A stretch of DNA of 50,118 nucleotides from an alpha proteobacterium SCGC AAA028-D10 (GCA_000510845.1 KI783336.1:20001-70118), one strand, 5' to 3'. Numbered from the stretch's first letter, positions 16,477 through 25,508 are shown. Notes: generated by a model from the letters alone, not told the origin. Numbers and translations are program-made.

Positions 16477-18306
16477 ATGAAGCTTTTTAAGCATAGACCA
16501 ACAGAAGGTTATCAAACAAAAACAAGTATAATTAATAGAAGAAAAGCAATCTTAACTACCGCCAAATATACTTTTTTTGGGATAATTGGTCTTAGACTTT
16601 TATGGCTTCAAGTATTTCAAAGAAATAAATATTCAACTTTATCCGATCGAAATCGTTTTAAAGAATGGAAAATTGCAGCAGAGAGAGGATTAATATTAGA
16701 CCGCTTCAATAATAAGATAGCTGAAAATCGTCAACTTTACAGAATTGCTCTTATTAAAGGAGATGTTACTGATCTTGATTTTGTTCTTACAACATTAAAT
16801 AAATTTTTAAGATTGGACAATGAAACAATTGAAAAAACTAGATCAGATTTTATAAAACTTAGAAAATTTCAACCTTATGTTATTAATAAAAATCTAACTT
16901 GGGCTGAATTTTCAAAAATAAATAGCAATCTTTTTATTTTAAATGGAGTTCAGCCTTTTATCTCAATGGAGAGACATTACAATTTTCCTTATGAATTTGC
17001 TCATGTACTAGGCTATGTTGGTGTTCCTAATGAAAATGATCTGCAAAATCAAAAAGATGATCTTTATAGAACACCAGGAATTAAAATAGGAAAGCTTGGA
17101 ATTGAAAAAATATTGAACAGAGAGCTTATTGGCACTCCTGGCTTTACTCGTTTTGAAGTGAATGCAGCAGGAAGAGCAGTTAGAACTGTTGAATTTGTAG
17201 ATGGAGTAAGTGGCAATGCTTTAAAAACTTCCCTTGATCTTGAACTTCAAAAATTAACTTATCAAAAATTAGGCAGATATGCAGGGTCTGCAATTGCTAT
17301 GGATATTAAAACAGGTGAAGTTTTGGCATGTGTTTCAACTCCATCGTTTGATACAAATAAATTTGCTTTTGGGATAACCCAACCAGAATTTAATGAGCTA
17401 TTAAAGAATGAACGAAAACCATTAATTAATAAGTTTTTATCAGGTCAATATTCTCCAGGATCTGTAATAAAACCAATTATAGCTTTGGCAGCACTAGAAA
17501 ATAAAATCGTTGATCAAGATTATACTCATTTTTGCTCTGGAAAGATTGAGCTATATGGTCAAGAATTTTATTGCTGGAAAGATGGAGGACATGGAAGAAT
17601 TAACTTAAAAGATGCGGTAAAAAAATCATGCGATATATATTTTTACGAAGTAGCAAGATTATTAGGAGTGGATAGATTAGCAGAAACAATAAGAAAATTT
17701 GATTTTGGTCAGGCCGCTCTAAAAGATTTTGATGAGGAGAAAAAAGGTTTAGTTCCAGATACAAAATGGAAAAAAAATGTCTTAGGCAAGCCCTGGTTGC
17801 TAGGAGAAACTTTGATTACAGGAATAGGACAAGGTTATATATTGGCTACTCCAATGCAAATTTGCAAATCAATGGCTGAATTTGCAAACGGGGGTTATAA
17901 AGTCAATCCAACTTTTTACCTTGATGAAAAATCAAAATTAAGTCGCATGGATTTTGATGCAGAAAATATAAAAATAATTAATGAAGCTTTAGTAGCAGCA
18001 ACAAACGAGCCAGGAGGAACTTCTTATGGTTCTAGACTAAATGGTAAATTAAAATTTGCTGGAAAAACAGGAACGTCTCAAGTTACAAAACTAACCATCA
18101 AAGACAGGGAAGACAATGCAAATCCAAATTCCAGAGAATACAAATACAGAGATCATTCTCTTTTTGCAGGATTTGGTCCAGTAGAGGAGCCAAAATATGC
18201 AGTAGCAGTAGTTGCAGAGCATGCTGGACCAGGGTCAAGGATTGCAGCTCCAATTGCAAGTAGTATGTTTGATTTTTTATTTAAAAAAAGAATATCCAAT
18301 GCGTGA
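16477..18306 (+). CDS. mrdA: Penicillin-binding protein 2 (elongation transpeptidase)
   Basis: A 609-residue peptidoglycan transpeptidase of the elongasome. A single N-terminal membrane anchor (about residues 27-45) is followed by the dimerisation domain with RGLILDRFNNKIAEN and HVLGYVG. The transpeptidase domain has PGSVIKP with active-site S329 and K332, KSCDIYFYE (the S-x-N equivalent, here S-C-D) and FAGKTGTSQV (KTG). Length is typical. rodA overlaps its end by 8 bases, so the pair is translated together. MreBCD, its partners, lie 20 kb downstream. Confidence 0.96.
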   Translation: MKLFKHRPTEGYQTKTSIINRRKAILTTAKYTFFGIIGLRLLWLQVFQRNKYSTLSDRNRFKEWKIAAERGLILDRFNNKIAENRQLYRIALIKGDVTDLDFVLTTLNKFLRLDNETIEKTRSDFIKLRKFQPYVINKNLTWAEFSKINSNLFILNGVQPFISMERHYNFPYEFAHVLGYVGVPNENDLQNQKDDLYRTPGIKIGKLGIEKILNRELIGTPGFTRFEVNAAGRAVRTVEFVDGVSGNALKTSLDLELQKLTYQKLGRYAGSAIAMDIKTGEVLACVSTPSFDTNKFAFGITQPEFNELLKNERKPLINKFLSGQYSPGSVIKPIIALAALENKIVDQDYTHFCSGKIELYGQEFYCWKDGGHGRINLKDAVKKSCDIYFYEVARLLGVDRLAETIRKFDFGQAALKDFDEEKKGLVPDTKWKKNVLGKPWLLGETLITGIGQGYILATPMQICKSMAEFANGGYKVNPTFYLDEKSKLSRMDFDAENIKIINEALVAATNEPGGTSYGSRLNGKLKFAGKTGTSQVTKLTIKDREDNANPNSREYKYRDHSLFAGFGPVEEPKYAVAVVAEHAGPGSRIAAPIASSMFDFLFKKRISNA

Positions 18307-19417
18307 AACAGTAAAAGTATCCAAAATTTTCCTATTAAATGAAAAATTTCAGAAATTGGACAGAAGTCTAATTTATATGATTTTAGCCTTAGGATTAATA
18401 AGTATTTTGTCTTTGTATTCAATAGATAAAGGACAAGGGACTATTTATTTAAAACATTTAGTCAGATTTGTGTTTGCATTTATAATTTTAATTACAGTTG
18501 CTTTTACTCATGTAAACTTTTGGTATCGATATGCGTATCATTTTTATTTTTTAATATTATTTCTTTTAGTAGTTTTAAAATTTGTTGGTGTGACTGCTAA
18601 AGGCGCTCAGCGTTGGCTTGACTTTGGATTTTTTCACGTCCAACCATCAGAAGTTGCAAAACTTGCAATTATATTAGTTCTTGCAAAGTTTTATAATTTA
18701 GTAAAAGTTGAAAATACTAATAAACTATTTTCATTGTTAGCTTCGGCAATTTTAATTTTAATTCCATTTTTATTAGTTTTAAGACAGCCAGATCTTGGAA
18801 CCGCAGTATTAATTTTAGGTGCTGCACTAGGAACTTTATGGATTGTTGGTTTAAATCGAAAAATATTTATATCTGGATTTATAATTATTATTTTATGTCT
18901 ACCTTTTATTTTTGCGGGGATGAAACCTTATCAAAAACAAAGAGTTGTTAATTTTTTTAACACTGAAAGAGATCCCTTGGGAGCAAATTATCAAGTTATT
19001 CAATCTAAAATTGGAATAGGATCAGGTGGAATTTTTGGAAAAGGATATTTAAAGGGATCCCAAAGTTCTTTAGATTTTGTGCCAGAAAACCATACTGATT
19101 TTGTATTTTCTCATTTTGCAGAAGAATTTGGATTGGTTGGTTCTTTGTTATTATTATGGTTATTTTTCTCGATAATTAAGCGCGTAACTCTAATTGGAGA
19201 CCAGAGTAAGAATAATTTTTCAAAAATATTTTGTTATGCATTCGCCTTCAACTTTTTTTTATATATTGCAATAAATTTGGGAATGGTTACAGGATTATTG
19301 CCCGTCGTGGGAGTGCCCTTGCCAATATTATCGTATGGTGGAACTGCTATGCTAACAAACATGATAGGATTAGGAATTGTTTTAAGTTCTAAATTATATA
19401 ATGAGGATTTTATTTAA
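18299..19417 (+). CDS. rodA: SEDS peptidoglycan glycosyltransferase RodA
   Basis: A polytopic SEDS protein that polymerises glycan strands together with PBP2. I choose the ATG at 18299, which overlaps mrdA by 8 bases and gives 372 residues; an earlier in-frame ATG at 18212 lies deep in mrdA and would add unrelated sequence. Family motifs: AQRWLDFGFFHVQPSEVAKL, VLRQPDLGTAVLI, VIQSKIGIGSGGIFGKGYLKG, FVPENHTDFVFSHFAEEFG and PLPILSYGGTAMLTNMIGLG. About ten membrane segments. Confidence 0.96.
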   Translation: MRETVKVSKIFLLNEKFQKLDRSLIYMILALGLISILSLYSIDKGQGTIYLKHLVRFVFAFIILITVAFTHVNFWYRYAYHFYFLILFLLVVLKFVGVTAKGAQRWLDFGFFHVQPSEVAKLAIILVLAKFYNLVKVENTNKLFSLLASAILILIPFLLVLRQPDLGTAVLILGAALGTLWIVGLNRKIFISGFIIIILCLPFIFAGMKPYQKQRVVNFFNTERDPLGANYQVIQSKIGIGSGGIFGKGYLKGSQSSLDFVPENHTDFVFSHFAEEFGLVGSLLLLWLFFSIIKRVTLIGDQSKNNFSKIFCYAFAFNFFLYIAINLGMVTGLLPVVGVPLPILSYGGTAMLTNMIGLGIVLSSKLYNEDFI

Positions 19418-19423
19418 AATTTT

Positions 19424-20198
19424 ATGGAGTTTTATATTTCAAAAGTTGCCAATATTTTATTAGAGCCTTTATACATATTATCTTTTTTTTTATTAATTTT
19501 AGTTTTTTTATTACTTTTTACAAATCTAAAAAAAGTAATTATTTTTTTTGCAAAGTTTTTGTTAATATTATTCTTATTTTTTGGTTACACTCCTTTTAGT
19601 AGTTTTTTACTTAGTAAAATTGAAGATTTTATAAAACCATCGAGATATCCAATTCAGCAATTAACTGGAATTATTGTGCTGGGAGGTAGTTTTGGTCTTG
19701 AGTTAGAGTCAAAAGAGAGAAATGAGATTCTCTTAAATGATTCAGCGGAAAGACTAACTAAAGCTTTGGAAATTTATAAAAAAAATCCAAAAGTTTTAAT
19801 ATTATTTTCTGGCTATTCAAATAAACTAAAACCAACTAGCTGGAATGAATCAGATATAGCTAAAAAGTTTTTTTTTAGATCAAGGAATTAGGTTTGAAAA
19901 TTTAATATTTGAAAATAAGTCTAGGAATACGTTTGAAAATATTAAATATTCCAAAGATATTATTACAAACTATAAAGGAACATGGGGATTGATTACTTCA
20001 GCTAGTCATATGCCAAGATCTTATTATGCATTTAAAAGACAGGGGTTAATTTTAGAACCAATTATCGTTGATTATAAAACAGGAACTAGTCAAATATTTT
20101 GGATAAATTTTGACATTAAAAAAGGACTTGTACATTGGAAACTTATACTTCGTGAAATACTTGGAATTTCTTACTATAAAGTTACCAGTAAAATTTAA
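19424..20198 (+). pseudogene. YdcF/ElyC-like DUF218 protein, split by a one-base frameshift in a T run
   Basis: The first part (19424-19891) has two membrane helices and GIIVLGGSFGLE, the opening of a DUF218 domain, then runs into a stop just after a run of nine T. Removing one T restores a single frame reading DQGIRFENLIFENKSRNTFE and ITSASHMPRSYYAF, the conserved E-x-x-S-x-x-T-x-E-N and S-x-x-H-M-x-R motifs of the family, through to the stop at 20198. The joined protein would be about 257 residues, full length. ElyC-type members act in envelope or lipid-carrier metabolism, which fits the mrdA-rodA neighbourhood. It may be a true mutation, a read error or a slippage site. Confidence 0.8.
19868..19876 (+). 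repeat. T9 run at the frameshift in the DUF218 gene
   Basis: Nine T; eight would keep the frame. The conserved family motifs continue in the shifted frame immediately after the run. Confidence 0.85.
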
Positions 20199-20203
20199 AT
20201 AAA

Positions 20204-21097
20204 ATGAGTAATAATTTCAAAGCATATTTAATGCTTATACTCTGTGCTTTTTTTTGGTCAGGAAATTTTGTTGTTGGAAAATTTGCAACTCTTTATGAAG
20301 TCCCCCCTTTAACGCTAAATTTTTTTAGATGGCTAATAGTATGGTTTATTCTAATTCCTTTTACACTTAGAGATATATTAAAGAATATTAAAGTTATAAA
20401 AAAAAATTTTTATTCAATATTATTAATGTCCTTCACTAGTATTAGCGTATTTAATTCTGTGGTTTATTATTCTTTAAATTTTACACAAGTGCTTAACGGT
20501 GCGTTAATGATTTCAATAATACCAGTATTAATTGTTTTTATTTCTTTTATTTTCAAGACTGAAAAAATAAATTTTAGTCAAATTTTTGGTCTCATATTAT
20601 CAATAACAGGGGTTGCAACAATTGTTACGCGATTAGATTTTGGTAAACTAATTAATCTTGATCTTAATAAAGGTGATCTTTGGTTGTTAGTTGCAATGTT
20701 ATCATGGGCCATTTATTCAACAATGCTCAGAACTCATAAGACAGGATTAAAATATTTAAGTTTTATGACAGCAATTGTTTCTATTGGTTTAATTTTTTTA
20801 TTCCCACAATTTTTATTTGAAATTTATAATCATCAGATTATTAGATTTAATATTCCAGTTTTTTTAATCACATCTTACGTTGTTTTTTTTGCGGGACTTG
20901 GGTCTTATATTTTATGGAATAAGGCTGTTGTTATTGTTGGCCCTAATAAAGCTGGGATTTTTTTACATCTGATGCCAGTATTTAGTTCTTTTATGGCAAT
21001 ATTTTTATTAAATGAAAAATTAATGAATTTTCATATTATTGGAGCCATAATAATTATTATAGGCATTTACCTTTCTTCAAAAAAATCATTATCATGA
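20204..21097 (+). CDS. DMT-superfamily transporter (EamA repeat protein)
   Basis: A 297-residue permease with about ten membrane helices arranged as two EamA repeats; the first opens ILCAFFWSGNFVVGKFA and the second WLLVAMLSWAIYSTMLR. The end has LMPVFSSFMAIFLLNEKL, typical of the family. Members export metabolites or amino acids, or import others; the substrate cannot be told. It starts 5 bases after the DUF218 gene and overlaps the dehydrogenase gene by 4 bases. Confidence 0.9.
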   Translation: MSNNFKAYLMLILCAFFWSGNFVVGKFATLYEVPPLTLNFFRWLIVWFILIPFTLRDILKNIKVIKKNFYSILLMSFTSISVFNSVVYYSLNFTQVLNGALMISIIPVLIVFISFIFKTEKINFSQIFGLILSITGVATIVTRLDFGKLINLDLNKGDLWLLVAMLSWAIYSTMLRTHKTGLKYLSFMTAIVSIGLIFLFPQFLFEIYNHQIIRFNIPVFLITSYVVFFAGLGSYILWNKAVVIVGPNKAGIFLHLMPVFSSFMAIFLLNEKLMNFHIIGAIIIIIGIYLSSKKSLS

Positions 21098-22053
21098 TGA
21101 AAGTTGCAATTTTAGATGACTATCAGAATGTTTCCGTAATTCTTGGTAACTTTGCAAAACTAAAAAAAGATTTTAATTTTCATGTATTTAATCAGCCATT
21201 TGAAAATGAAGATAGTACAATAGAACAATTAAAAGACTTTGAAGTTCTTTTGGTGATGAGAGAACGTACCCCAATTACTAAAAAAATTATTTCAAATTTA
21301 AAAAACTTAAAACTTATCATTACAAGCGGCATGAGAAATAAGTCTATAGATTTTTTAACCGCTAAAGAGAAAAAGATTTTAGTTTGCGGCACAGATTCAG
21401 GATCTAACTCAACAGCAGAATTGACATGGGCTTTAATTTTGGGACTTGCAAGGAATTTAAGAGAAGAATCAGAAAACATGTATCAAGGTTATTGGCAAAC
21501 TACATTGGGATATGAACTAAAAGGTAAAACTTTAGGTATTATAGGTCTTGGAAAAATAGGAGTTCAAGTTTCAAAAGTAGCTTTAGCATTTGGAATGAAT
21601 ATTATTGCCTGGAGTGAAAATCTTAAACTTTCTATAGCAACAGATAATCAAGTATTGGCTGTAACTAAAGAAGAGTTATTAAAAAAATCTGATTTTATTA
21701 CAATTCATACAGTTTTAAGCGATAGAACAAAAAATTTGATAGCAAAAAAGGATTTGGAGTTAATGAAAGAAACTGCTTTTTTGATCAATACTTCAAGAGG
21801 GTTCATAGTAAATGAATTTGATTTGGTTGAGGCATTGGAGAAAAATATCATAGCAGGAGCCGGTCTTGATGTTTATGACATCGAACCTTTGCCTGAAAAT
21901 CATAAATTAAGATTTTTACCCAATACACTATTGTTGCCACATTTAGGCTATGTAACTAAAGAAAATTATGAAGTTTTCTATTCGCAGATGTTTGAAAATT
22001 TAGAAGCTTTTAAAGATGGAAAGCCCATCAGAGTTATTCAAATGCTAAATTAG
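21094..22053 (+). CDS. D-2-hydroxyacid dehydrogenase (NAD-dependent)
   Basis: A 319-residue member of the D-isomer-specific 2-hydroxyacid dehydrogenases, interconverting 2-keto acids and D-2-hydroxy acids. The NAD domain has LGIIGLGKIGVQV (about residues 148-160). Catalytic parts are INTSRGFIVNE (Arg), the GAGLDVYDIEPLPENH segment (Glu) and LLPHLGYVT (His). The substrate domain is less conserved, so glyoxylate, hydroxypyruvate, phosphoglycerate or others are all possible; there is no ACT domain as in long SerA. It overlaps the transporter gene by 4 bases and converges with ccdA at a 3-base gap. Confidence 0.9.
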   Translation: MMKVAILDDYQNVSVILGNFAKLKKDFNFHVFNQPFENEDSTIEQLKDFEVLLVMRERTPITKKIISNLKNLKLIITSGMRNKSIDFLTAKEKKILVCGTDSGSNSTAELTWALILGLARNLREESENMYQGYWQTTLGYELKGKTLGIIGLGKIGVQVSKVALAFGMNIIAWSENLKLSIATDNQVLAVTKEELLKKSDFITIHTVLSDRTKNLIAKKDLELMKETAFLINTSRGFIVNEFDLVEALEKNIIAGAGLDVYDIEPLPENHKLRFLPNTLLLPHLGYVTKENYEVFYSQMFENLEAFKDGKPIRVIQMLN

Positions 22054-22056
22054 AAA

Positions 22057-22773
22057 TTATCCTAAATTTTGTAAAATTGGAAAGAATTCAATTAAATAAA
22101 AACCGATTGTCTGAAGTTTTCCAGTTACGATTAAAATGCCAGTTATTAATAATATAATGCCAGAAAATTTTTTTATTTTATTTAGATAAGATTTCCCTTT
22201 TTTTGAAACGATTAAAAATTTTTTAATAATTAAACTAGAAACTACAAAAGGAATCGCAAGACCTAGTGAATAAACGCCCAATAATAACACTCCTTTATAT
22301 ATGGAATTTTCCATAGAAGCATACGCTAGGATTGAACCAAGTATTGGACCAATGCAGGGAGTCCAGCCAAATCCAAATCCTATCCCAACAAGAAACGGAA
22401 AGAACGGATTATTAGAATATTTTATATTATAACTGCCAAAATTTTTATTTAAAAAATTAATTTGTATTAATTCTAATAAATAAATACCAAAAAAAATTAT
22501 TACTATTCCAGAAATAATTGATAAAATTTGAGAGTTATGCAGTAAAAAACTTCCAATAAAAGTAGCTGTTGCTCCAAGAGAAATAAAAACTAAAGAAAAG
22601 CCTAAAGAAAAAAATAAAGATTTTTGTAATATAAATTTTTTAGATTTTAGATCTAGATCATTAAGTGTGGTTCCACATATAAATGAAACATAACCTGGAA
22701 TTAAAGGAAGCACACATGGAGATATAAAGCTTATTATGCCAGCAAAAAAAGCTATAGAAAGGGAAACAATCAT
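22057..22773 (-). CDS. ccdA: CcdA-type thiol-disulfide membrane carrier (cytochrome c biogenesis)
   Basis: 238 residues with about six membrane helices. It passes electrons from cytosolic thioredoxin to the periplasm for haem attachment or disulfide repair. FISPCVLPLIPGYVSFICG near the N-terminus and GFGWTPCIGPILGSIL in the middle hold the two redox cysteines of the DsbD/CcdA family. No DsbD soluble domains are attached, so CcdA is the better name. The glutaredoxin gene lies 7 bases upstream on the same strand, making a small redox operon. Confidence 0.88.
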   Translation of the reverse strand: MIVSLSIAFFAGIISFISPCVLPLIPGYVSFICGTTLNDLDLKSKKFILQKSLFFSLGFSLVFISLGATATFIGSFLLHNSQILSIISGIVIIFFGIYLLELIQINFLNKNFGSYNIKYSNNPFFPFLVGIGFGFGWTPCIGPILGSILAYASMENSIYKGVLLLGVYSLGLAIPFVVSSLIIKKFLIVSKKGKSYLNKIKKFSGIILLITGILIVTGKLQTIGFYLIEFFPILQNLG

Positions 22774-22780
22774 TAAGTTT

Positions 22781-23041
22781 TTACTTGATACCTAGTAATT
22801 TATCTAACTTTTTTTCTTGTTCTAATTTATGAATTTTATCACAATCGCCAATGTGAATATTGTCAGCAAATATTTGAGGAACTGACCTTGCGCCGTTTGC
22901 CATAGCAGACATTTTTTCTCTTAGAGCCTCATCATTAGATATATCTATTTCGTAGAATTTAATTTTTTTTTTATTTAATAATGATTTTGCTTTTACGCAA
23001 AAGGGACAATAATTTGTTGTGTATATTTCTATTTTTTTCAT
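22781..23041 (-). CDS. grxC: Glutaredoxin 3
   Basis: Eighty-six residues with the active site CPFC near the N-terminus (NYCPFCVKAKSLL), the cis-proline segment RSVPQIFADNIHIGDCDK and an ordinary glutaredoxin length. It reduces disulfides and glutathione mixed disulfides with GSH. Its ATG begins immediately after the T run of a hairpin that duplicates the ssrA 3' end (23042-23068), so in the ancestral order it probably lay directly downstream of ssrA. Confidence 0.93.
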   Translation of the reverse strand: MKKIEIYTTNYCPFCVKAKSLLNKKKIKFYEIDISNDEALREKMSAMANGARSVPQIFADNIHIGDCDKIHKLEQEKKLDKLLGIK

Positions 23042-23068
23042 AAAAAAGTGGGGCGTTCCGTGACCCCA
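23042..23068 (-). terminator. Displaced ssrA 3' end: hairpin plus T6 before grxC
   Basis: On the minus strand TGGGG and CCCCA pair around a 10-base loop and are followed by C and six T, the shape of an intrinsic terminator. The hairpin sequence is nearly the same as the end of ssrA at 24231-24249, but only this copy has the T run. Confidence 0.6.
23048..23067 (+). repeat. Direct repeat, copy 1 (att-like, ssrA 3' end)
   Basis: GTGGGGCGTTCCGTGACCCC. It agrees with copy 2 at 24231-24249 at all but two of 19 positions, in the same orientation, 1.18 kb apart. G+C-rich repeats of this kind are very unlikely by chance in 25% G+C DNA. Confidence 0.75.
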
Positions 23069-24230
23069 ATTAATTTAAATTAATAACAGTAATCAACAAT
23101 AATTAAAAGAGTGTGTCCTTTAGTGCATTTTCTGATTTCAATTATTTACGCAATTGCGCACAATGGTAATTATTATAGTTAAAAAAGTTCGTTGTTAAGT
23201 TTGTTGTTTATGTCTCGTTTTATATAAAGTAAAAAATTAGATTGAAGTAAAATAATTAAATCTTGTAAAAGTATTATATATAATTTTTTAATAAGCAAAT
23301 TCATTGTTTAAGCATAATTCCTCTTATAAAACAGACCCTAAAATGAAACAGGTAATAAAAAGTATTATAAAAAAAACGTTAAAAGTTTTTAACTTAAGAT
23401 TGTCTTATTATAATGGTCATAATAAACATAATAAAAGTCGATTATTGAAGATTATTGATGATAATAACATAAATATAATTTTTGACGTTGGTGCGAATAA
23501 TGGACAATTTGGTTTAGAGTTACTTCAAAATGACTTTAAAGGAAAAATAATAAGCTTCGAACCAACTGTACATGCCCATTTTGAATTAGTAAAATTATCA
23601 AGAAAATATCCTAATTGGATAGTTTACCCACGTGTTGCACTGGCAGAAAAAAATAGTACAGGAAAAATAAATGTGGCTGGTAATTCTGGATTAAGTTCGT
23701 CCTTGTTAGATATGAAATCTACTCACAAAGAAAGCGCTCCTGATTCACTATATGTTAGTAGTGAAGATGTTAAATTAATTACTCTTGATTCTATCTTTAA
23801 TAATTATGTAATGAATAATGACGAAGTTCTGATAAAAATAGACGTACAAGGTTATGAAGAGCAGGTACTAATAGGTGCTATTAATAGTATTAAAAAAGTT
23901 CGAGCAGTAAAGATTGAATGCAGCTTAGTGTCGCTTTACGAAGGTGATAAGACATACGAGTTCTACTTTGATTGGTTAAAAAAATTAGGTTTTGTTTTGT
24001 TTGATTTGGATCCGGGACACGCACATCCCGTAACAGGACGCTTGCTTCAGTTTGATGCCATATTTGTTAGGAAGAAATAGTAATAACGAGGGTTCTAAAA
24101 AAAATTTTAATATTCAAACTCAATTATTAAAAAGTAAATTGTAAATTTTTCTTTCAGTTGTGTCAAAGTTGTGTTGAAGGAAGATATTTTAAGAAAACGT
24201 ATTTGACTCTACGATCTATTCGAATTTTTA
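23068..24230. mobile_element. Putative 1.16-kb insertion at the ssrA 3' end carrying an FkbM gene
   Basis: The segment lies between the two direct repeats. Left of the FkbM gene are about 275 bases with no gene; they include a perfect palindrome CGCAATTGCG (23149-23158) and A/T-rich DNA that may hold a promoter. Right of it are about 150 bases with nothing recognisable. No integrase or transposase is present, so it would be a passenger or a remnant moved by an enzyme coded elsewhere. ssrA is a well known target of site-specific integrases. The boundaries are inferred from the repeats. Confidence 0.55.
23343..24080 (+). CDS. FkbM family SAM-dependent methyltransferase
   Basis: 245 residues from the ATG at 23343; a TTG at 23304 would add 13 residues that look unlike the family. 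IIFDVGANNGQFGLELL is the SAM-binding motif I, IISFEPTVHAHFEL is motif II (E-P), and VLIKIDVQGYEEQVLIGA is the later K-I-D-x-x-G-x-E motif. FkbM enzymes O-methylate sugars and other hydroxyls, often in polysaccharide clusters. It stands alone between the ssrA repeats, away from the sugar island, and a dead FkbM fragment remains in that island. Its target is unknown. Confidence 0.88.
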   Translation: MKQVIKSIIKKTLKVFNLRLSYYNGHNKHNKSRLLKIIDDNNINIIFDVGANNGQFGLELLQNDFKGKIISFEPTVHAHFELVKLSRKYPNWIVYPRVALAEKNSTGKINVAGNSGLSSSLLDMKSTHKESAPDSLYVSSEDVKLITLDSIFNNYVMNNDEVLIKIDVQGYEEQVLIGAINSIKKVRAVKIECSLVSLYEGDKTYEFYFDWLKKLGFVLFDLDPGHAHPVTGRLLQFDAIFVRKK

Positions 24231-24249
24231 GTGGGGCGTTCTGTTACCC
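24231..24249 (+). repeat. Direct repeat, copy 2 (inside the ssrA 3' end)
   Basis: GTGGGGCGTTCTGTTACCC, part of the 3'-terminal hairpin of the tmRNA coding piece. Followed on the minus strand by TAAAAATT instead of a T run, unlike copy 1. Confidence 0.75.
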
Positions 24250-24490
24250 GGTGCCCCGGACCGTGCTTATCTAATTAATAAATTAATTAGGCAGCGAGAG
24301 CAAATTGTTCATTTGCGTTTATATTTTAGTCCTTTACGGTGGTACTATACCGGACGAAAGAAAAGCCTTTAGACACTAGTCGATTCTATTTCACCCCCAT
24401 AAGTTGAAATTGGTGGAGGTGCAGGGTACCGCCCCCTGGTCCTCAATGTTTATTACGAATCTCGTTTATCGTCATAGTTGGAAAACCAAC
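24231..24490 (-). ncRNA. ssrA: Two-piece (permuted) tmRNA
   Basis: Read leftwards, the acceptor piece comes first and ends CACCTCC-A-CCA (CCA at 24413-24411). After a 12-base spacer the coding piece begins GGGGGTGAAATAGAATCGAC at 24398, the usual tmRNA 5' end. GGGGGTG pairs with CACCTCC over 7 bp, closing the acceptor stem across the two pieces. The tag frame at 24316-24287 encodes ANEQFALAA and then TAA. AGTGT in the coding piece can pair with ACATT in the acceptor piece (P2). The gene ends in a GGGGC/GCCCC hairpin. The 5' limit of the acceptor piece is uncertain by about 20 bases. This permuted form is typical of alphaproteobacteria. Confidence 0.93.
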
Positions 24491-24557
24491 ATTAATAATA
24501 TAAGACTTTGAATCGCTAAATTAAAGATATATTTAAAATCCAAGCATTACGTAGACA

Positions 24558-25508
24558 ATGGAACTAACTTCTGAACAAAAAAAAGAAATCCAAGAACAAC
24601 AATCGCAAAGTAACTCTACAAAAAGAGTAACCTCTCCTGAACTTGAAAAGGTTCTTTATGAAGCAATTCCAGTTTTAGATCATGGATTTATAAGAGTTAT
24701 AGATTATATGGGCGATGATACTTCAATTGTTCAATCTGCCAGAGTTTCTTATGGAAAAGGAACTAAAAAAGTCTCAACAGATGAAGGTTTGATAAGATAT
24801 TTAATGAGGCATTGGCATAGCACTCCATTTGAAATGTGCGAGATCAAGTATCACGTAAAGCTTCCAATTTTTATAGCAAGACAGTGGATTAGACACAGAA
24901 CGGCTAATGTAAATGAGTACTCAGCAAGATACTCTATATTAGATAAAGAGTTTTACATTCCAGCAAAAGAGCAATTATCGGCGCAGGCAACTAATAATCG
25001 ACAAGGTCGAGGTGATTTGATTACGGGCCCACAAGCCGATGAAGTCCTTAAAATTTTAAAAGATGATGCGGTAAGAACTTATGACAATTATGAAAAAATG
25101 TTGAATGAAAGATTTGATGGAACAATTATTGATGAAAAAAAATCTGGTTTAGCCAGAGAACTTGCAAGAATGAATTTAACATTAAATTCATATACCCAGT
25201 GGTATTGGAAAACTGATCTTTTGAATCTCATGAATTTTTTATTTTTAAGAGGAGATAGCCATGCACAATATGAAATTAGAGTTTATGCAGAGAAAATGTT
25301 AGATACAGTTAAAAAATGGGTTCCAATTACACATGCTGCATTTTTAGATTATAGGGTTGGAGCTGCTCATTTATCATCAAAAGGATTAAAAATTGTAAAA
25401 TCAATGATTAATGGAAATAAAATTAGTTATGAAGATTCTGGACTTAGTAAAAGAGAGTGGAATGAATTAATGGAAGTAATAGATAAAAAAAATCTTATAG
25501 TTAATTAA
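24558..25508 (+). CDS. thyX: Flavin-dependent thymidylate synthase
   Basis: Makes dTMP from dUMP with methylene-THF, FAD and NADPH. The ThyX signature R-H-R-x7-S-x-R is present in [18 protein letters not shown] (about residues 112-129), preceded by [20 protein letters not shown]. The later [33 protein letters not shown] region is the dUMP-binding part. At 316 residues it is longer than the 220-250 of many ThyX, as in alphaproteobacterial forms. It is divergent from ssrA and converges with mrp, whose end overlaps it by 8 bases. Confidence 0.97.
   Translation: MELTSEQKKEIQEQQSQSNSTKRVTSPELEKVLYEAIPVLDHGFIRVIDYMGDDTSIVQSARVSYGKGTKKVSTDEGLIRYLMRHWHSTPFEMCEIKYHVKLPIFIARQWIRHRTANVNEYSARYSILDKEFYIPAKEQLSAQATNNRQGRGDLITGPQADEVLKILKDDAVRTYDNYEKMLNERFDGTIIDEKKSGLARELARMNLTLNSYTQWYWKTDLLNLMNFLFLRGDSHAQYEIRVYAEKMLDTVKKWVPITHAAFLDYRVGAAHLSSKGLKIVKSMINGNKISYEDSGLSKREWNELMEVIDKKNLIVN

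Noticed and set aside
18212..18298. Earlier in-frame ATG for rodA
   Set aside because: Would overlap mrdA by 95 bases and add residues unlike RodA; the ATG at 18299 gives a standard N-terminus.
23149..23158. Palindrome CGCAATTGCG as an integrase core site
   Set aside because: Only 10 bp and present once; the direct repeats at 23048 and 24231 are far better candidates for the boundary.
24285..24335. Short plus-strand reading frame through the tmRNA tag region
   Set aside because: The minus strand gives the tag ANEQFALAA and a complete tmRNA fold; the plus frame is a shadow.
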